A DNA stretch of 64,000 nucleotides from Alicyclobacillus herbarius DSM 13609 (lineage in GTDB: Bacteria > Bacillota > Bacilli > Alicyclobacillales > Alicyclobacillaceae). A program made the position numbers and the translations under genes. The stretch spans positions 124,001 to 188,000 of the forward strand of contig NZ_AUMH01000001.1 of assembly GCF_000430585.1 (NCBI RefSeq), written 5' to 3'. Shown here piece by piece: positions 27,884 through 38,210 of this stretch. The notes beneath the pieces were generated by a model. That model saw only the letters and a program-made list of their open reading frames with translations, did no database searches and was not told the DNA's origin. Every line of letters begins with the position of its first letter. Positions within the stretch are counted from its first letter, which is position 1.

Positions 27884-29362
27884 CCAGGTATACACGAGAC
27901 CCCCGATGGCGATGGCTAACAGGATGGACCCCGTGTTGTTGGGGGCTTCCGATTGGCGAAGGAGCTCAAGGACAATCAGCATGCCAAAGGAGGCCAGCGC
28001 AATCTTCGCCGTATCGTCGATCCGGATGGCAAATCCGATTTGCTGATACACGCTGATGAAATTCAGCGTGGTCGTCAGGACGACGGACGCCGACGTGGCC
28101 AAGGCCACGCCGAGAATTCCAAGACCAGGGCGGGCGGCCAGCAGGTACATCAGGATGAGTTGGACAACCCCGCCGATGACCGAATTGCGCATCGCCGCTC
28201 CCGCGTGATTAAGTCCCTGCAGGATACTCGCTAGTGGTCCACGTAGATACAGAAGAAATCCACTGGGAGCCATGAGGGCTAAAATCGGACCTACCCCGGG
28301 TTCTCCGTAAATGGCTTGACAGAGCGGTGTCGCGAACAACGTCAGGATGACCGACATCGGGAACCCCACCAAGGCAGTGGCCTTCCAGGTCTGCATCAAT
28401 CGGATGCGGATTCGCCCATGTTGGCCGTCCGCAGCCGCCTCTGAGACCGCAGGCACCAGCGTGGTGGCCAAGGCGCCTGTGAAGACAGTGGGAAACACTA
28501 AGAGCGGGATGGCCATGCCGCCGTACTGGCCGTACAGCATGGTCGCGGTTTGCGCGCTGAAACCGGCCAAGACCAGCGCACGCGTGACCAGCACCGGTTC
28601 GGCCGCGTACAGCAAAGAACCAATGAGACGGTTCAAGGTGACAGGGGCGGCGACTTCCGCGATGGCGTAGAGGGTTTGTTTGGTCGTCTCCAGGCTACGG
28701 TTGGGCGCATCGGCGAAGAGGACCGAGACGCGAGCCCGACGTCGGTATTGGATGGCGAGAAAGATGAGTCCTGCCAACTCCCCGCACATCATCCCGAGCA
28801 TTGCCGCCGCAGCCGCGTACGCTAGGCTGACGTGCACAAAATAGGCGGCCAGTACCCAGACGCTCAAGATGCGCACGATGGTCTCGACGATGGAGGCCCA
28901 GGCAGGGGGCGACATATCCTGTAACCCCTGAAAGTACCCGCGAAAGATGCTGGCGATGGCGATGATGGATACAATCGGAATCATAGCCAGGTAGGTCGGG
29001 TATGCCATCGGATCGGTCAGCCAGTAACGCCGGACAAGGCCGCGGAGAAACCACATCAACAGCGTGAACACCACGGCCATCATGAGGATCACGGCTGTAC
29101 TCACTCGTAAAACCCGCAGGGTACGGACTTTATCCCGCTGCACGACGGTCTCGGCAACCAGTTTCGAGATGGCAACCGGCAAGCCGGCCGTCACAAACGT
29201 TAGAATGAGGCTCAGGAGGGGGCTGACCAGCTGAAACAGGCCAATACCTTGGGCGCCAATCAGACGCGTGAGAAAGATCCGATAGACAAAGCCGAGGATG
29301 CGATTGACAAGCTGGGCGGCAATGAGAATCATAGCCCCATGCAAAAAGGATCGGCGAACCAC
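27779..29362 (-). CDS. spoVB: Stage V sporulation protein B (MOP-superfamily flippase)
   Basis: 527 residues with about 14 membrane helices. The N-terminal FLHGAMILIAAQLVNRILGF and the MATE/MOP-like repeated halves match SpoVB, a candidate lipid II flippase for cortex synthesis. The GTG at 29362 is chosen for AAGGAGGGG eight bases upstream; longer in-frame starts lack a site. A small hairpin (GGACCT-GATG-AGGTCC, 29406-29421) lies in its upstream region. The neighbourhood (DUF421 gene, comN, secDF) matches Bacillus. Confidence 0.9.
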   Translation of the reverse strand: MVRRSFLHGAMILIAAQLVNRILGFVYRIFLTRLIGAQGIGLFQLVSPLLSLILTFVTAGLPVAISKLVAETVVQRDKVRTLRVLRVSTAVILMMAVVFTLLMWFLRGLVRRYWLTDPMAYPTYLAMIPIVSIIAIASIFRGYFQGLQDMSPPAWASIVETIVRILSVWVLAAYFVHVSLAYAAAAAMLGMMCGELAGLIFLAIQYRRRARVSVLFADAPNRSLETTKQTLYAIAEVAAPVTLNRLIGSLLYAAEPVLVTRALVLAGFSAQTATMLYGQYGGMAIPLLVFPTVFTGALATTLVPAVSEAAADGQHGRIRIRLMQTWKATALVGFPMSVILTLFATPLCQAIYGEPGVGPILALMAPSGFLLYLRGPLASILQGLNHAGAAMRNSVIGGVVQLILMYLLAARPGLGILGVALATSASVVLTTTLNFISVYQQIGFAIRIDDTAKIALASFGMLIVLELLRQSEAPNNTGSILLAIAIGGLVYTWLLGSMRVLTTVNLSRIPRIGPTLARILKCFPFTV

Positions 29363-29816
29363 GAGCGTAACCCCTCCTTGCCGGACTGGAACGGACCCAA
29401 GCGGCGGACCTGATGAGGTCCCGGCAAACATGTATCGTACGCGTCCAGATTGGGGCACTGGTCGCCAGCGAGGCCTGGTCCCCAGGACAAAAGTCCACTA
29501 GACTGTTATCCCGTACAGGCCGGCGATAGCCCGGAGACCGTTTAGGCCGAGCGACAGTCCCGGAGTTCTGACGCTTTCTGGACAACCACTGATATCGGGC
29601 TTAGCAGATTGGTTTCATCGAAGCCCCCTGGGACAGACCGGGGCACGTCCTAAAGGAATCTGTATGCGCGAAGGGACGGAGTTAGTCGTGTTCTGCTGCA
29701 GGAATCCGCTTCAATTGCGGCGAAACATGGTAAGTGTAAAAGGCTGATGCGGCCGCTCTGCTTGAAAGCGTGTTGAGGGATGACAGCGGCGCCTGTGAGG
29801 GGTAGGGGGAACGAGA
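29363..29816. other. Divergent intergenic region between spoVB and comN
   Basis: 454 bp without a supportable gene. Short ORFs here have no ribosome binding site or recognisable product. A 6-bp hairpin at 29406-29421 is the only clear structure, and a weak GATACATG on the minus strand (29436-29429) is only a partial sigma-E -10. No convincing vegetative promoter for comN was found. Confidence 0.6.
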
Positions 29817-30149
29817 ATGACTTCGAAGGAGGACCGGCCCGTTCGTGAACCAGGGACGTTGGCTCGGGAATGGTACGAGTACGAAGCAGATTTGCTGAAT
29901 TTGTGCGCAGTAAAAGCAGACGAGTTCCGCTTGCTGGGCTATGAGCAGGTCAGCGCAGAGGATATCTGGCGCTGTGTGCGCGAGCGCATGCAAGGGGCGC
30001 AGCCGTTGCACCGGATGGTGGAAGCCATCCTTGGTTTGCAAGTCGGCCAGTTCATGAACTACGCGACACTGAATGCCTTTAAGGCGGGGCAGAAAGAGAA
30101 CAGCCCGTTTGCCGATACGGGTTGGTTTGACGGTGGTAAGCGTGGTTGA
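29817..30149 (+). CDS. comN: ComN-like post-transcriptional regulator
   Basis: 110 residues matching the Post_transc_reg family: LNLCAVKADEFRLLGYEQV, AEDIWRCVRERM, and LHRMVEAILGLQVGQFMNY. In Bacillus ComN (YrzD) acts on comE mRNA and lies in the same spot between spoVB and secDF. The ATG has GGGGGAACGAGA upstream. The secD promoter lies in its final codons. Confidence 0.82.
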   Translation: MTSKEDRPVREPGTLAREWYEYEADLLNLCAVKADEFRLLGYEQVSAEDIWRCVRERMQGAQPLHRMVEAILGLQVGQFMNYATLNAFKAGQKENSPFADTGWFDGGKRG

Positions 30150-30156
30150 TTATACT
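30127..30156 (+). promoter_or_regulatory. Sigma-A promoter of secDF inside the end of comN
   Basis: TTGACG (30127-30132) and TATACT (30151-30156) have an 18-bp spacer. It would produce a leader of about 85 nt for secD. Confidence 0.7.
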
Positions 30157-30177
30157 AAAGGTCGTGTCGCTTTACGG

Positions 30178-30217
30178 AAGGTGTTCGTAAAGGTGACTGC
30201 GCTTTTGCGAACACCTT
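30178..30217 (+). promoter_or_regulatory. Structured leader hairpin of secD
   Basis: AAGGTGTTCG (30178-30187) and CGAACACCTT (30208-30217) form a perfect 10-bp stem that can extend inward by about four pairs including a G-U. No T-run follows, so it is not a plain terminator. It begins about 15 nt after the predicted transcription start. Confidence 0.6.
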
Positions 30218-30247
30218 TGTCGGCGCGGTAGGGGAGGATAGGCACTG

Positions 30248-31510
30248 ATGAGGTGGGGCCGCTTTCTGGGCTTTCTAGCGATTGTCTGCATGGTTCTCGG
30301 CGTGACCGCAGGCACCTCAATGAATATTTGGAAAACGATTCGTCTCGGTCTCGACTTGCAAGGCGGCATGGACCTTTTGTATAAGATTGAACCGCCGCAA
30401 GGGAAGCCGTTGACGGAAGCTGGAAAACAAGCGCTCTTGCAAGCGGTGCAGCTGCGCGTCAACTCGCTCGGTGTGGCCTCGCCGGTGATTGAGTTGGAGA
30501 GTGGGAACCAAATCCGCGTCGAGTTGGCGGGAAATTTCAATCAGCAAACAGCGGAACGGGTGATTGGCCAAACCGCCCAGCTTGAGATCTATGGCAGTGC
30601 CGTGCAAAAGAATGGCAAATGGGTGCCTGATCCCAAAGCGAAGCCGCTCATTACCGGGGCAGACATGCAGCCCAACAGCGCCCACGAAGCACAGGACGAG
30701 TACGGCAACATCGTGGTCGACCTCACGTTCAAGAACAAGCAAAAGTGGGCAGATATTACGAAGCAATACACCAACAAGACCCTCTACACATTCCTGAATG
30801 GGCAACTCTTGACGGCTGCTAGGGTAGATGGCGAAATCCCCAACGGACAGACGCAGCTGTCGGGCAACTTTACAGTTCAAAGCGCGACCGAGTTGGCAAA
30901 AGAACTCAACGCCGGGGCCCTTCCGTATCCCTTGAAGCTGATTAGCTCCATGAATGTGGGGCCGACTCTCGGTATGGTGTCCTTAAAGGCCACCCTATGG
31001 GCGGGTCTCGCGGCCGTGGCGTTAATCTTCCTCTTTATGATTATCGTCTATCGACTGGCCGGCGTGGTGGCCGACTTGGCCTTGGTCGCCTATGGGTATC
31101 TCACCCTTGTCACCTTCTCTGGGATGCACGTCGTCTTAACCTTATCTGGTTTGGCCGCGCTCGTGCTTGGCATGGGCATGGCAGTCGACGCCAACATTAT
31201 CACTTACGAACGGGTGAAAGACGAGGTTCGTGCTGGCAAGAGCCTGCAATCAGCGGTTATCGCGGGCAACAAGCGAGCCTTGCGTACTATCGTCGACGCC
31301 AACGCAACCACGTTTATCGCGGGCGCTGTGATGTACTGGTTTGGTCAAGGGGACATTCGCGGTTTCGCTGTGGCGCTCATGATTAGCATCATCATCAGCA
31401 TGTTGACAGCCGTCCTGCTCAGTCGCGCGATGCTGCTTTTGCTCACCCGGTCTGGCGTAGTCCACCGTCCATGGTGGTACGGGGCGCCGAGAGGGGTGGT
31501 GAAACCGTGA
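30248..31510 (+). CDS. secD: Protein translocase subunit SecD
   Basis: 420 residues: an N-terminal membrane helix (about 8-24), an extracytoplasmic P1 region with LGLDLQGGMDLLYKI and GQTAQLEIYG, then five helices including the conserved GLAALVLGMGMAVDANIITYERVKDE stretch around residue 310 (quoted in parts of the family pattern). SecDF uses the proton gradient to complete protein export. GGGGAGGA precedes the ATG. It overlaps secF by four bases. Confidence 0.95.
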   Translation: MRWGRFLGFLAIVCMVLGVTAGTSMNIWKTIRLGLDLQGGMDLLYKIEPPQGKPLTEAGKQALLQAVQLRVNSLGVASPVIELESGNQIRVELAGNFNQQTAERVIGQTAQLEIYGSAVQKNGKWVPDPKAKPLITGADMQPNSAHEAQDEYGNIVVDLTFKNKQKWADITKQYTNKTLYTFLNGQLLTAARVDGEIPNGQTQLSGNFTVQSATELAKELNAGALPYPLKLISSMNVGPTLGMVSLKATLWAGLAAVALIFLFMIIVYRLAGVVADLALVAYGYLTLVTFSGMHVVLTLSGLAALVLGMGMAVDANIITYERVKDEVRAGKSLQSAVIAGNKRALRTIVDANATTFIAGAVMYWFGQGDIRGFAVALMISIIISMLTAVLLSRAMLLLLTRSGVVHRPWWYGAPRGVVKP

Positions 31511-32424
31511 AGGTGCGTTTTGACATCGTTGGGCGCCGCAACTGGTTTTTCGCCTTGTCGCTAGCCATTACTGTCATTGGCCTGGTTGTTTTTTTGACGA
31601 TGGGATTTAATCTCGGCACGGACTTTAAGGCAGGTTCACGGGTGCAGATGGACCTCGGGGAGACCGTGAATATCAATGAGGTACGCGCCATGATGCACGA
31701 TGCGGGGCTTAGTGTCGGGCAGGACGCCATCACTGTAGCCGGCAAGGGACGACAAACCGCGATTGTCCGTTTTCCCCAGGTCTTGACACCGACGCAGGTG
31801 GCGGACATCAGCCGGCTGGAGAAGCAGGAGTTTCCGCATTCCCACGGGGCGGCTATTTCCACGGTGTCGCCGTTTGTGGCCCAAGAGACGTCGCGCAAGG
31901 CCGTATGGGCCGTCCTCATAGCGTCCTTGTTCATTGTGGCGTATCTTGCCGTCCGGTTTGAATACCGGTTTGCGATTGCCGCCATTATCGCACTCTTGCA
32001 CGACGCATTTATTGTAATGTCGGTGTTCGCCATGTTCCGGCTGGAGGTGGACTTGACGTTTGTGGCGGCGGTCCTTACCATTATCGGGTACTCTATCAAC
32101 GACACGATTGTCATCTTTGACCGGATTCGCGAGAACCTGAAACTCGAGCAGCCAAAAACGTTTGACGAGCTAAAAGCGTTGGTGAACCGTAGCCTGTGGC
32201 AGACGATGACGCGTTCCATCAACACGGTCGTCACCGTACTCATCGCCGCTGTGATGCTGTATCTATTTGGCGGACAGTCGATTCACAACTTCACCTTGGC
32301 GCTGATTGTTGGCCTGGTCAGCGGCGCCTACAGTTCGATTTTTATCGCCAGTCCGATTTGGCTGGTCTGGCGCGGCCGCCAGATGAAGCGGGCCGCCGCG
32401 GAGGCGACAGAGAGCTCGTCCTAA
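31507..32424 (+). CDS. secF: Protein translocase subunit SecF
   Basis: 305 residues with the SecF pattern: FDIVGRRNWFFALSLA, NLGTDFKAGSRVQMDL, six membrane helices and GYSINDTIVIFDRIREN. SecF partners SecD in the membrane. The GTG start overlaps the secD stop. In Bacillus subtilis SecD and SecF are one fused chain, but here they are separate genes. Confidence 0.95.
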   Translation: MKVRFDIVGRRNWFFALSLAITVIGLVVFLTMGFNLGTDFKAGSRVQMDLGETVNINEVRAMMHDAGLSVGQDAITVAGKGRQTAIVRFPQVLTPTQVADISRLEKQEFPHSHGAAISTVSPFVAQETSRKAVWAVLIASLFIVAYLAVRFEYRFAIAAIIALLHDAFIVMSVFAMFRLEVDLTFVAAVLTIIGYSINDTIVIFDRIRENLKLEQPKTFDELKALVNRSLWQTMTRSINTVVTVLIAAVMLYLFGGQSIHNFTLALIVGLVSGAYSSIFIASPIWLVWRGRQMKRAAAEATESSS

Positions 32425-32447
32425 GAGACCGCGAGGATTGCGATAAG

Positions 32448-32467
32448 TGCGCTCCGACAGGAGCGCA
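32448..32467 (+). terminator. Hairpin between secF and the cation efflux gene
   Basis: TGCGCTCC-GACA-GGAGCGCA is a perfect 8-bp stem followed by TTCTT. The T-run is weak, so it may attenuate rather than end transcription. Confidence 0.5.
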
Positions 32468-32493
32468 TTCTTGATCTAGTTGGAGGGAGCGCG

Positions 32494-33432
32494 GTGCAAA
32501 GACCGGCGGATCGCCAATTACAAATCGCCGCCTGGAGCGGGCTGGTCGTCAACGTCGCCCTGACGCTCAGCAAGGCGGTCATTGGTTTGAACGCGGATAG
32601 CCGCGCTCTGTTGGCGGATGCGGTGCATTCGGGGGCAGACGTGTTTGGTTCCCTGGCGGTGATGGTGGGGCTACGCGTGGCCCGCAAGCCGCCAGACGCC
32701 GACCACCCGTACGGACACGGTAAGGCGGAACTGCTCAGTTCCGCGGTGGTGGCGGCGGTGCTGGTGTTGGTCGCCTTGCAGGTCGGATACGACTCCATTC
32801 GTTCCCTCTTTGCCTCCGTTAATCCGCCGTCGCCGCCGGCCGCCTGGATGGCCGCAGCCGCTATCGTCGTCAAGGAGATCTTGTATCAGTACTTTCATCG
32901 CTTGGGTAAGCGGCTGAACAGCCAATCTCTTCTCGCCAGCGCGGTGGATCACCGTTCCGATGTATTCGCCTCGTTGGCGGCCTTGGTCGGCATCGTGTTG
33001 GCGATTGTCGGAGAGCAGACCGGCGTCCGCGGACTCCTCTATATGGATGGGGTAGCGGGTGCGGTGGTCGCGCTCTTGGTCTTGAAGATGGGGTATGATT
33101 TGGCGCGGGAAACGGCTCAACCTTTGATGGACCGGGTGCTGGAGGGTGAGGAAATGACCCCTTATCAGACCTGTGTCCGCCGCGTGGCGGGGGTGCGGCG
33201 GATTGACGAGCTGCGCGTGCGCGATCACGGTCAGTACGTGATTGTGGACGTGAAAATCGGGGTGGACGCTGAGATCACGGTGGCCCACGGACACGCCATT
33301 GCTGCGGACGTCAAGCAGGTGTTGATGCACGAATTTCCGCGTGTCTTGGACGTGTTGGTCCACGTCAATCCGTATTATGCGGAAGACGCACAGGACCCGC
33401 GACGAGATCGAGAGGGGAGAGGAGACGGATGA
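32494..33432 (+). CDS. Cation diffusion facilitator family efflux protein
   Basis: 312 residues with six membrane helices and a cytoplasmic C-terminal domain. Metal-site motifs are DAVHSGADV in helix 2 and DHRSDVFAS in helix 5, plus the signature HPYGHGKAELL. CDF proteins export Zn, Mn, Fe or Co in exchange for protons; the metal cannot be chosen here. The GTG start follows TTGGAGGGAG. It overlaps recJ by four bases. Confidence 0.92.
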   Translation: MQRPADRQLQIAAWSGLVVNVALTLSKAVIGLNADSRALLADAVHSGADVFGSLAVMVGLRVARKPPDADHPYGHGKAELLSSAVVAAVLVLVALQVGYDSIRSLFASVNPPSPPAAWMAAAAIVVKEILYQYFHRLGKRLNSQSLLASAVDHRSDVFASLAALVGIVLAIVGEQTGVRGLLYMDGVAGAVVALLVLKMGYDLARETAQPLMDRVLEGEEMTPYQTCVRRVAGVRRIDELRVRDHGQYVIVDVKIGVDAEITVAHGHAIAADVKQVLMHEFPRVLDVLVHVNPYYAEDAQDPRRDREGRGDG

Positions 33433-35429
33433 CCACGCCGTTGTGGCGGACGGCTGCGGTAAGCCCGGAGCGTGCCCGGAACCTAGCCCAGCAACTGGCG
33501 ATTCCGGTGCGCGTGGCGCGGTGGTTGTGCGCACGGGGCGTGGATGAACAGCCCGATCCCGGTGCCTGGCTGGCGCCGGAGCGCATCCCGTATTCCAATC
33601 CGTTCGACTTTGACGACATGGGACGGGCGGTGGAGCGGATACGTCGCGCGGTATCGGCCGGCGAGCGGATCGCCATCGTGGGCGATTATGATGTAGACGG
33701 CGTGACGGCAAGCGCGATTCTCATGGACGGTCTGGAGCAGCTGAGGGCGCAGGCTGTGTGTCTGTTGCCACATCGAGAACGGGACGGGTACGGATTGTCA
33801 GAAACGCTGGTCGAGCGAGCCTTGGCTGCCGGGTGCCGGTTGATTGTGACGGTCGACAACGGCATCCGCGCTACGGCGGCGATTGCCTACGCCCTGAAAA
33901 AAGGGATTGACGTCGTCATCACGGACCACCATGAGCCTGGAGAGGAATCCCTGCCGGGCGGGCTGCCTGTGGTGCATTGGTCACGGGCGAGTTGTCCGGA
34001 CCTCAAACGGCTCTCCGGAGCCGGGGTCGCATGGAAGGTCTGCCAGGCCCTGTTCGCGGCGACCGGAGCGGCAGGGCTAGACGACTCTCGTGAACGAGAC
34101 GAAGGCGAGGCCTATCGGCTTGGACTGGCGGCGCTCGGGGCGTTGGCGGACGTGATGCCGATGCTGGGGGAGAACCGCCGCCTGGTTCGGGACGGGTTGA
34201 CAGCGCTGCGCGTCTGCCGCAGACCGGGTTGGCTGGCCCTTTGCGAACGGGCCGGCCTGAATCCGAACCGAGTGCGAGCCGATGACGTGTTGTGGCGGAT
34301 TGCCCCTCGCCTGAATGCTGCGGGTCGCATGGACACGGCGGATCACGCCCTGCAGCTGTTGCTCGCCAAAGATGTGGGCACAGCGATGGCGCTGGCGGAG
34401 ACGATTGAACACCTGAACAAGACTCGCAAGACGGAGACGGAACAGGGGTTTCTCCTGGCAAAGCGGCAGGCGGAAGAACAAATTCAAGCGGGCGCTGGTC
34501 TTCTCGTCACCCACGGTCCGTGGTCCATCGGCATCGCCGGGATTATCGCCGCCAAAGTCTGCGAGGCTTATGGTCGGCCATGTCTCGCCTTGTCCGACCA
34601 AGGGGACGACCTACTGCGGGGATCCGGCCGGGCCCCGGACGGGTTTCCTTTACATACCGCGTTGGCGGAAAACGCCGGGTTGTTCGATCACTTTGGCGGC
34701 CATGACGCGGCGGTCGGCTGTGGCGTCCGGCGGGAGAACCTGGGCGCAATCCAGCAGCAGCTGTCCGCCTTCGCCCGGTCGTGGCAGGCCGAGGCTGGGG
34801 CCGACTCGGCAGAAGAAACGGCGCGCCCGGCTGCGGACGACTTTCTGGCCCTGTCGGATGTGACTCTAGAACTCTGCGAGTGGATTGAACGCTTAGGGCC
34901 CTATGGACCGGAGTATCCCGTATGGCGGTTTTTCATTGGACCGGCGCGGATTGAACAGATTCGCCCTTTAGGTGGCGGACGGCACGTCCGATTGCGGGTG
35001 GTTGAGGCTGGCTGCCGGCAAGACTTGATCTGGTTCAATGTGCCTGCGGCTGTATCCGAGTGGCGGCCGGGCGACACGTTGACCGCCATTGTGGAGCTGG
35101 AGGAAAGTGTCTGGCAGGGGCGTCGGCGTGTGCAGCTGCGTATCGTGCAGGCTGGGATTTCGAACCGCATTCTCACGCGTGAACACTTTGCGGAGGTATA
35201 CCGGCTCTTGCGCGCGCGGCGTCGTTTGCGGCAAGCAGAGGCCGGCCAAGACACGCCCGTTTACCGCTCGGATGAGATGGAGACGATGCTGAATACATTT
35301 GTCGAACTCGGGTTTGCCCGGCTGTCCAATCACGCGTATCATGTTGTTGAATCTGCACCCTCACGCGACTTGCGAGAGGCTGTCAATTATCAGCGCTACT
35401 TGCGGGTTGTGACACAATGGACGGTCTAA
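33429..35429 (+). CDS. recJ: Single-stranded-DNA-specific exonuclease RecJ
   Basis: 666 residues. The DHH phosphoesterase core has GDYDVDG at residues 85-91, DNG, and DHH at 166-168. The DHHA1 domain contains GRMDTADHAL-type sequence and GGHDAAVGCGV, followed by an OB domain. RecJ degrades single strands 5' to 3' in recombination and repair. It is shorter than Bacillus RecJ (about 786 residues), lacking much of the C-terminal extension. The ATG overlaps the upstream stop. Confidence 0.95.
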   Translation: MTTPLWRTAAVSPERARNLAQQLAIPVRVARWLCARGVDEQPDPGAWLAPERIPYSNPFDFDDMGRAVERIRRAVSAGERIAIVGDYDVDGVTASAILMDGLEQLRAQAVCLLPHRERDGYGLSETLVERALAAGCRLIVTVDNGIRATAAIAYALKKGIDVVITDHHEPGEESLPGGLPVVHWSRASCPDLKRLSGAGVAWKVCQALFAATGAAGLDDSRERDEGEAYRLGLAALGALADVMPMLGENRRLVRDGLTALRVCRRPGWLALCERAGLNPNRVRADDVLWRIAPRLNAAGRMDTADHALQLLLAKDVGTAMALAETIEHLNKTRKTETEQGFLLAKRQAEEQIQAGAGLLVTHGPWSIGIAGIIAAKVCEAYGRPCLALSDQGDDLLRGSGRAPDGFPLHTALAENAGLFDHFGGHDAAVGCGVRRENLGAIQQQLSAFARSWQAEAGADSAEETARPAADDFLALSDVTLELCEWIERLGPYGPEYPVWRFFIGPARIEQIRPLGGGRHVRLRVVEAGCRQDLIWFNVPAAVSEWRPGDTLTAIVELEESVWQGRRRVQLRIVQAGISNRILTREHFAEVYRLLRARRRLRQAEAGQDTPVYRSDEMETMLNTFVELGFARLSNHAYHVVESAPSRDLREAVNYQRYLRVVTQWTV

Positions 35430-35450
35430 TTCTTCGATAGGAGCGAAAGT

Positions 35451-35963
35451 ATGGACATTCGAACGCATATCCGGGAGATTCCGGATTTCCCACAGCCCGG
35501 AATCCTGTTTCGCGATATCACCCCGCTCTTGGCCAATGGCGCGGGGTATCGTCAGGCCATTGATGAATTAGCGGCGTTTGCGAGGCAGTTGCAAGCTGAG
35601 CTGATTGTGGGCCCTGAGGCGCGTGGATACGTGGTCGGGGCACCGTTAGCCTATGCCTTGGGCGTTGGTTTTATCCCGGTTCGCAAGCGCGGCAAGCTGC
35701 CGGCGAAAACGGTCCAAGTCGAGTATCAGCTCGAATACGGCACAGACGTTTTGGAAATCCATGCGGACGCGGTTCGGCCCGGACAGCGGGTGGTGGTCGC
35801 AGACGACCTCTTGGCCACCGGTGGGACTATCGGGGCCACGATTGAACTGGTGCGCAAACTCGGGGGCCACGTGGTTGGCGCCGCGTTTTTGATTGAGCTG
35901 ACCCACCTGCGGGGCCGGGACAAGCTCAAGGATATCGCCATACGGACGTTGGTTGAGTACTGA
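35451..35963 (+). CDS. apt: Adenine phosphoribosyltransferase
   Basis: 170 residues. It converts adenine and PRPP to AMP in purine salvage. FPQPGILFRDITPLL and GPEARGYVVGAPLAYALG are typical, and the PRPP loop is VVVADDLLATGGTIGA. TAGGAGCG lies upstream of the ATG. It sits between recJ and relA as in Bacillus and shares its last base with the relA start. Confidence 0.97.
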   Translation: MDIRTHIREIPDFPQPGILFRDITPLLANGAGYRQAIDELAAFARQLQAELIVGPEARGYVVGAPLAYALGVGFIPVRKRGKLPAKTVQVEYQLEYGTDVLEIHADAVRPGQRVVVADDLLATGGTIGATIELVRKLGGHVVGAAFLIELTHLRGRDKLKDIAIRTLVEY

Positions 35964-38161
35964 TGGCGATGGCGCAGGAATGGGTGCGGCGGGGGAGTGG
36001 TCGTGTGTCGATTGAAGACCTGTGCGAGAAAGTAGCAACATACGCCAAACCAGAGGAACTCGATATTGTGCGGCGGGCCTATGCCTTGGCGGAAACGGCG
36101 CACAGCGGCCAGTTCCGCAAATCGGGCGATCCGTACATCACGCACCCATTAGCGGTGGCCGACATTTTGGCCGATTTGCGCCTGGACACGACCACCCTGG
36201 CGGCCGCACTCCTGCATGATGTGGTCGAGGACACCTCCGTCACCGGCGAGGATATTGTCCGCCAATTCGGGCCCGAGGTGGCCGCACTGGTGGACGGCGT
36301 GACGAAACTCAAGCGGATTAAGTTCGACTCCCGCGAGGAGCACCAGGCGGAGAACTTGCGCAAGATGTTCATGGCGATGGCCAAGGACATCCGTGTCCTC
36401 TTGATTAAACTGGCGGATCGACTGCATAACATGCGCACCCTGCGCTATCAGTCTCCCGAAAAGCAGGTTCGCACCGCCCGTGAGACGCTGGAGATTTTTG
36501 CTCCGTTGGCTCACCGGCTCGGCATCTACACAATGAAGTGGGAACTGGAGGATACCGCCCTTCGCTATCTGAACCCACAGCAGTACTACCGGATTGTCAA
36601 CCTGATGGCGCAAAAACGTAAAGAACGGGAGCAGTACGTCGAGGGTGTGATGCAAATCCTGCGCAAACGGCTGCAGGAGCTGGACATCCAAGCGGAGGTC
36701 TCGGGACGGGCCAAGCACATCTACAGCATTTACCGGAAGATGGTCACTCAACATAAGGAGTTCAACGAAATCTACGACCTGTTCGCGGTCCGGGTCATTG
36801 TCGACAGCATCAAGGACTGTTACGGCGTCTTGGGCGTGGTTCACACCCTGTGGAAACCGATGCCGGGCCGGTTTAAGGATTACATCGCCATGCCAAAGGC
36901 GAACATGTATCAGAGTTTGCATACGACCGTCATCGGTCCGAATGGCGATCCGCTCGAAATCCAGATTCGCACCTGGGAGATGCACCAAACGGCCGAGTAT
37001 GGGATTGCTGCGCACTGGGTGTACAAAGAAGGCGCCCAAAAGGCAGAGGGCAAGTTTGCCCAGAAGCTGGCCTGGTTCCGCGAGGTTCTCGAGTGGCAGC
37101 AGGACTTTCGCGATGCCCAGGAGTTCATGGAGACGCTCAAGATTGACCTGTTCTCCGACGAAGTGTTTGTGTTCACCCCAAAAGGCGATGTCATCGAACT
37201 TCCGGCCGGATCGGTCCCGATTGATTTTGCCTACCGTATCCACACGGACATCGGCAACCGCTGCATCGGCGCCAAGGTGAACGGAAAGATTGTCCCGTTA
37301 GATTACAAGTTGAAAACGGGCGACATTGTCGAGGTCTTGACCTCACGGCACAGCTACGGGCCAAGCCGCGATTGGCTGAAAATTGTACAATCTTCCCAGG
37401 CAAAAAGCAAGATTCGCCAGTGGTTCAAAAAGGAGAAGCGGGAGGAGAACATCAGCCGCGGGCGGGAGTTGGTGGAGAAGGAGTTGGTGCGCCAGCGCCT
37501 AAACCCGGGTGACCTGATGACACCCGCGTACATCGCGGACATCCTGCAGAAGTTTAACTTCACGCGCGAGGAAGACCTATTTGCGGCGGTCGGTTACGGT
37601 GGCCTCAGCCCGGTCCAGGTGGTCACGCGTTTGGTGGAGCGCTACCGCAAGGACCATCAGGAAGCGGCGATTGAAGTGGTCAATCGCGAGTTTGCTCCGC
37701 GTTCGCGCCGCAATCACACGGGTGTGCGAGTCAAGGGTGCCGATAATTTGCTGGTGCGGTTTGCGCGTTGTTGTAATCCGGTGCCCGGGGATGAAATCGT
37801 CGGCTTTGTCACCCGCGGCCGCGGCGTATCGGTGCACCGGACGGATTGTCCCAATGTGGAGGAACTGCGTCAGGATGCGGCGCGGATGTTGGAGGTGGAG
37901 TGGGCACCCACGCCCGATTCGGACTACCGCGTGGAGTTGGAGATTTTGGCCCTCGACCGCAACGGTCTGCTGAACGAAGTCATGAACGCGATGGCCGAGA
38001 CGAAGACGGACGTGACGGCGGTGAGTGGCCGCGCGGACAGTCGGCGGATTGCGCACATTCACCTGAGCGTCCGCATCCATAACTTGGAACATTTACGCAC
38101 CGTGGTGGAACGTCTCAAGCGCTTGAAAGACGTGCAAAGCGTGCGCCGGGTGATTTTATGA
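35963..38161 (+). CDS. relA: Bifunctional (p)ppGpp synthetase/hydrolase Rel
   Basis: 732 residues. The HD hydrolase domain has HDVVED at residues 85-90; the synthetase domain includes [13 protein letters not shown] and [13 protein letters not shown]. The TGS domain contains [17 protein letters not shown]. The zinc-finger/helical region with [10 protein letters not shown] and a C-terminal ACT domain follow. Both catalytic HD and synthetase motifs are intact, so it should make and degrade the alarmone. A GTG at 36005 with GGGGGAG seven bases upstream is an attractive alternative start. Confidence 0.96.
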   Translation: MAMAQEWVRRGSGRVSIEDLCEKVATYAKPEELDIVRRAYALAETAHSGQFRKSGDPYITHPLAVADILADLRLDTTTLAAALLHDVVEDTSVTGEDIVRQFGPEVAALVDGVTKLKRIKFDSREEHQAENLRKMFMAMAKDIRVLLIKLADRLHNMRTLRYQSPEKQVRTARETLEIFAPLAHRLGIYTMKWELEDTALRYLNPQQYYRIVNLMAQKRKEREQYVEGVMQILRKRLQELDIQAEVSGRAKHIYSIYRKMVTQHKEFNEIYDLFAVRVIVDSIKDCYGVLGVVHTLWKPMPGRFKDYIAMPKANMYQSLHTTVIGPNGDPLEIQIRTWEMHQTAEYGIAAHWVYKEGAQKAEGKFAQKLAWFREVLEWQQDFRDAQEFMETLKIDLFSDEVFVFTPKGDVIELPAGSVPIDFAYRIHTDIGNRCIGAKVNGKIVPLDYKLKTGDIVEVLTSRHSYGPSRDWLKIVQSSQAKSKIRQWFKKEKREENISRGRELVEKELVRQRLNPGDLMTPAYIADILQKFNFTREEDLFAAVGYGGLSPVQVVTRLVERYRKDHQEAAIEVVNREFAPRSRRNHTGVRVKGADNLLVRFARCCNPVPGDEIVGFVTRGRGVSVHRTDCPNVEELRQDAARMLEVEWAPTPDSDYRVELEILALDRNGLLNEVMNAMAETKTDVTAVSGRADSRRIAHIHLSVRIHNLEHLRTVVERLKRLKDVQSVRRVIL

Positions 38162-38210
38162 AGCAGGTTTGTGCAACGGTTGGTCATCGTGTGAACAGGG
38201 AGGTGGTGAC

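Noticed and set aside
29363-29816. Structured RNA or small gene in the spoVB-comN gap
   Set aside because: Only a 6-bp hairpin was found; no conserved RNA pattern and no ORF with a ribosome binding site.
36149-37243. 364-codon minus-strand open frame opposite relA
   Set aside because: Lies wholly within a well conserved Rel gene and shows no family motif or ribosome binding site.
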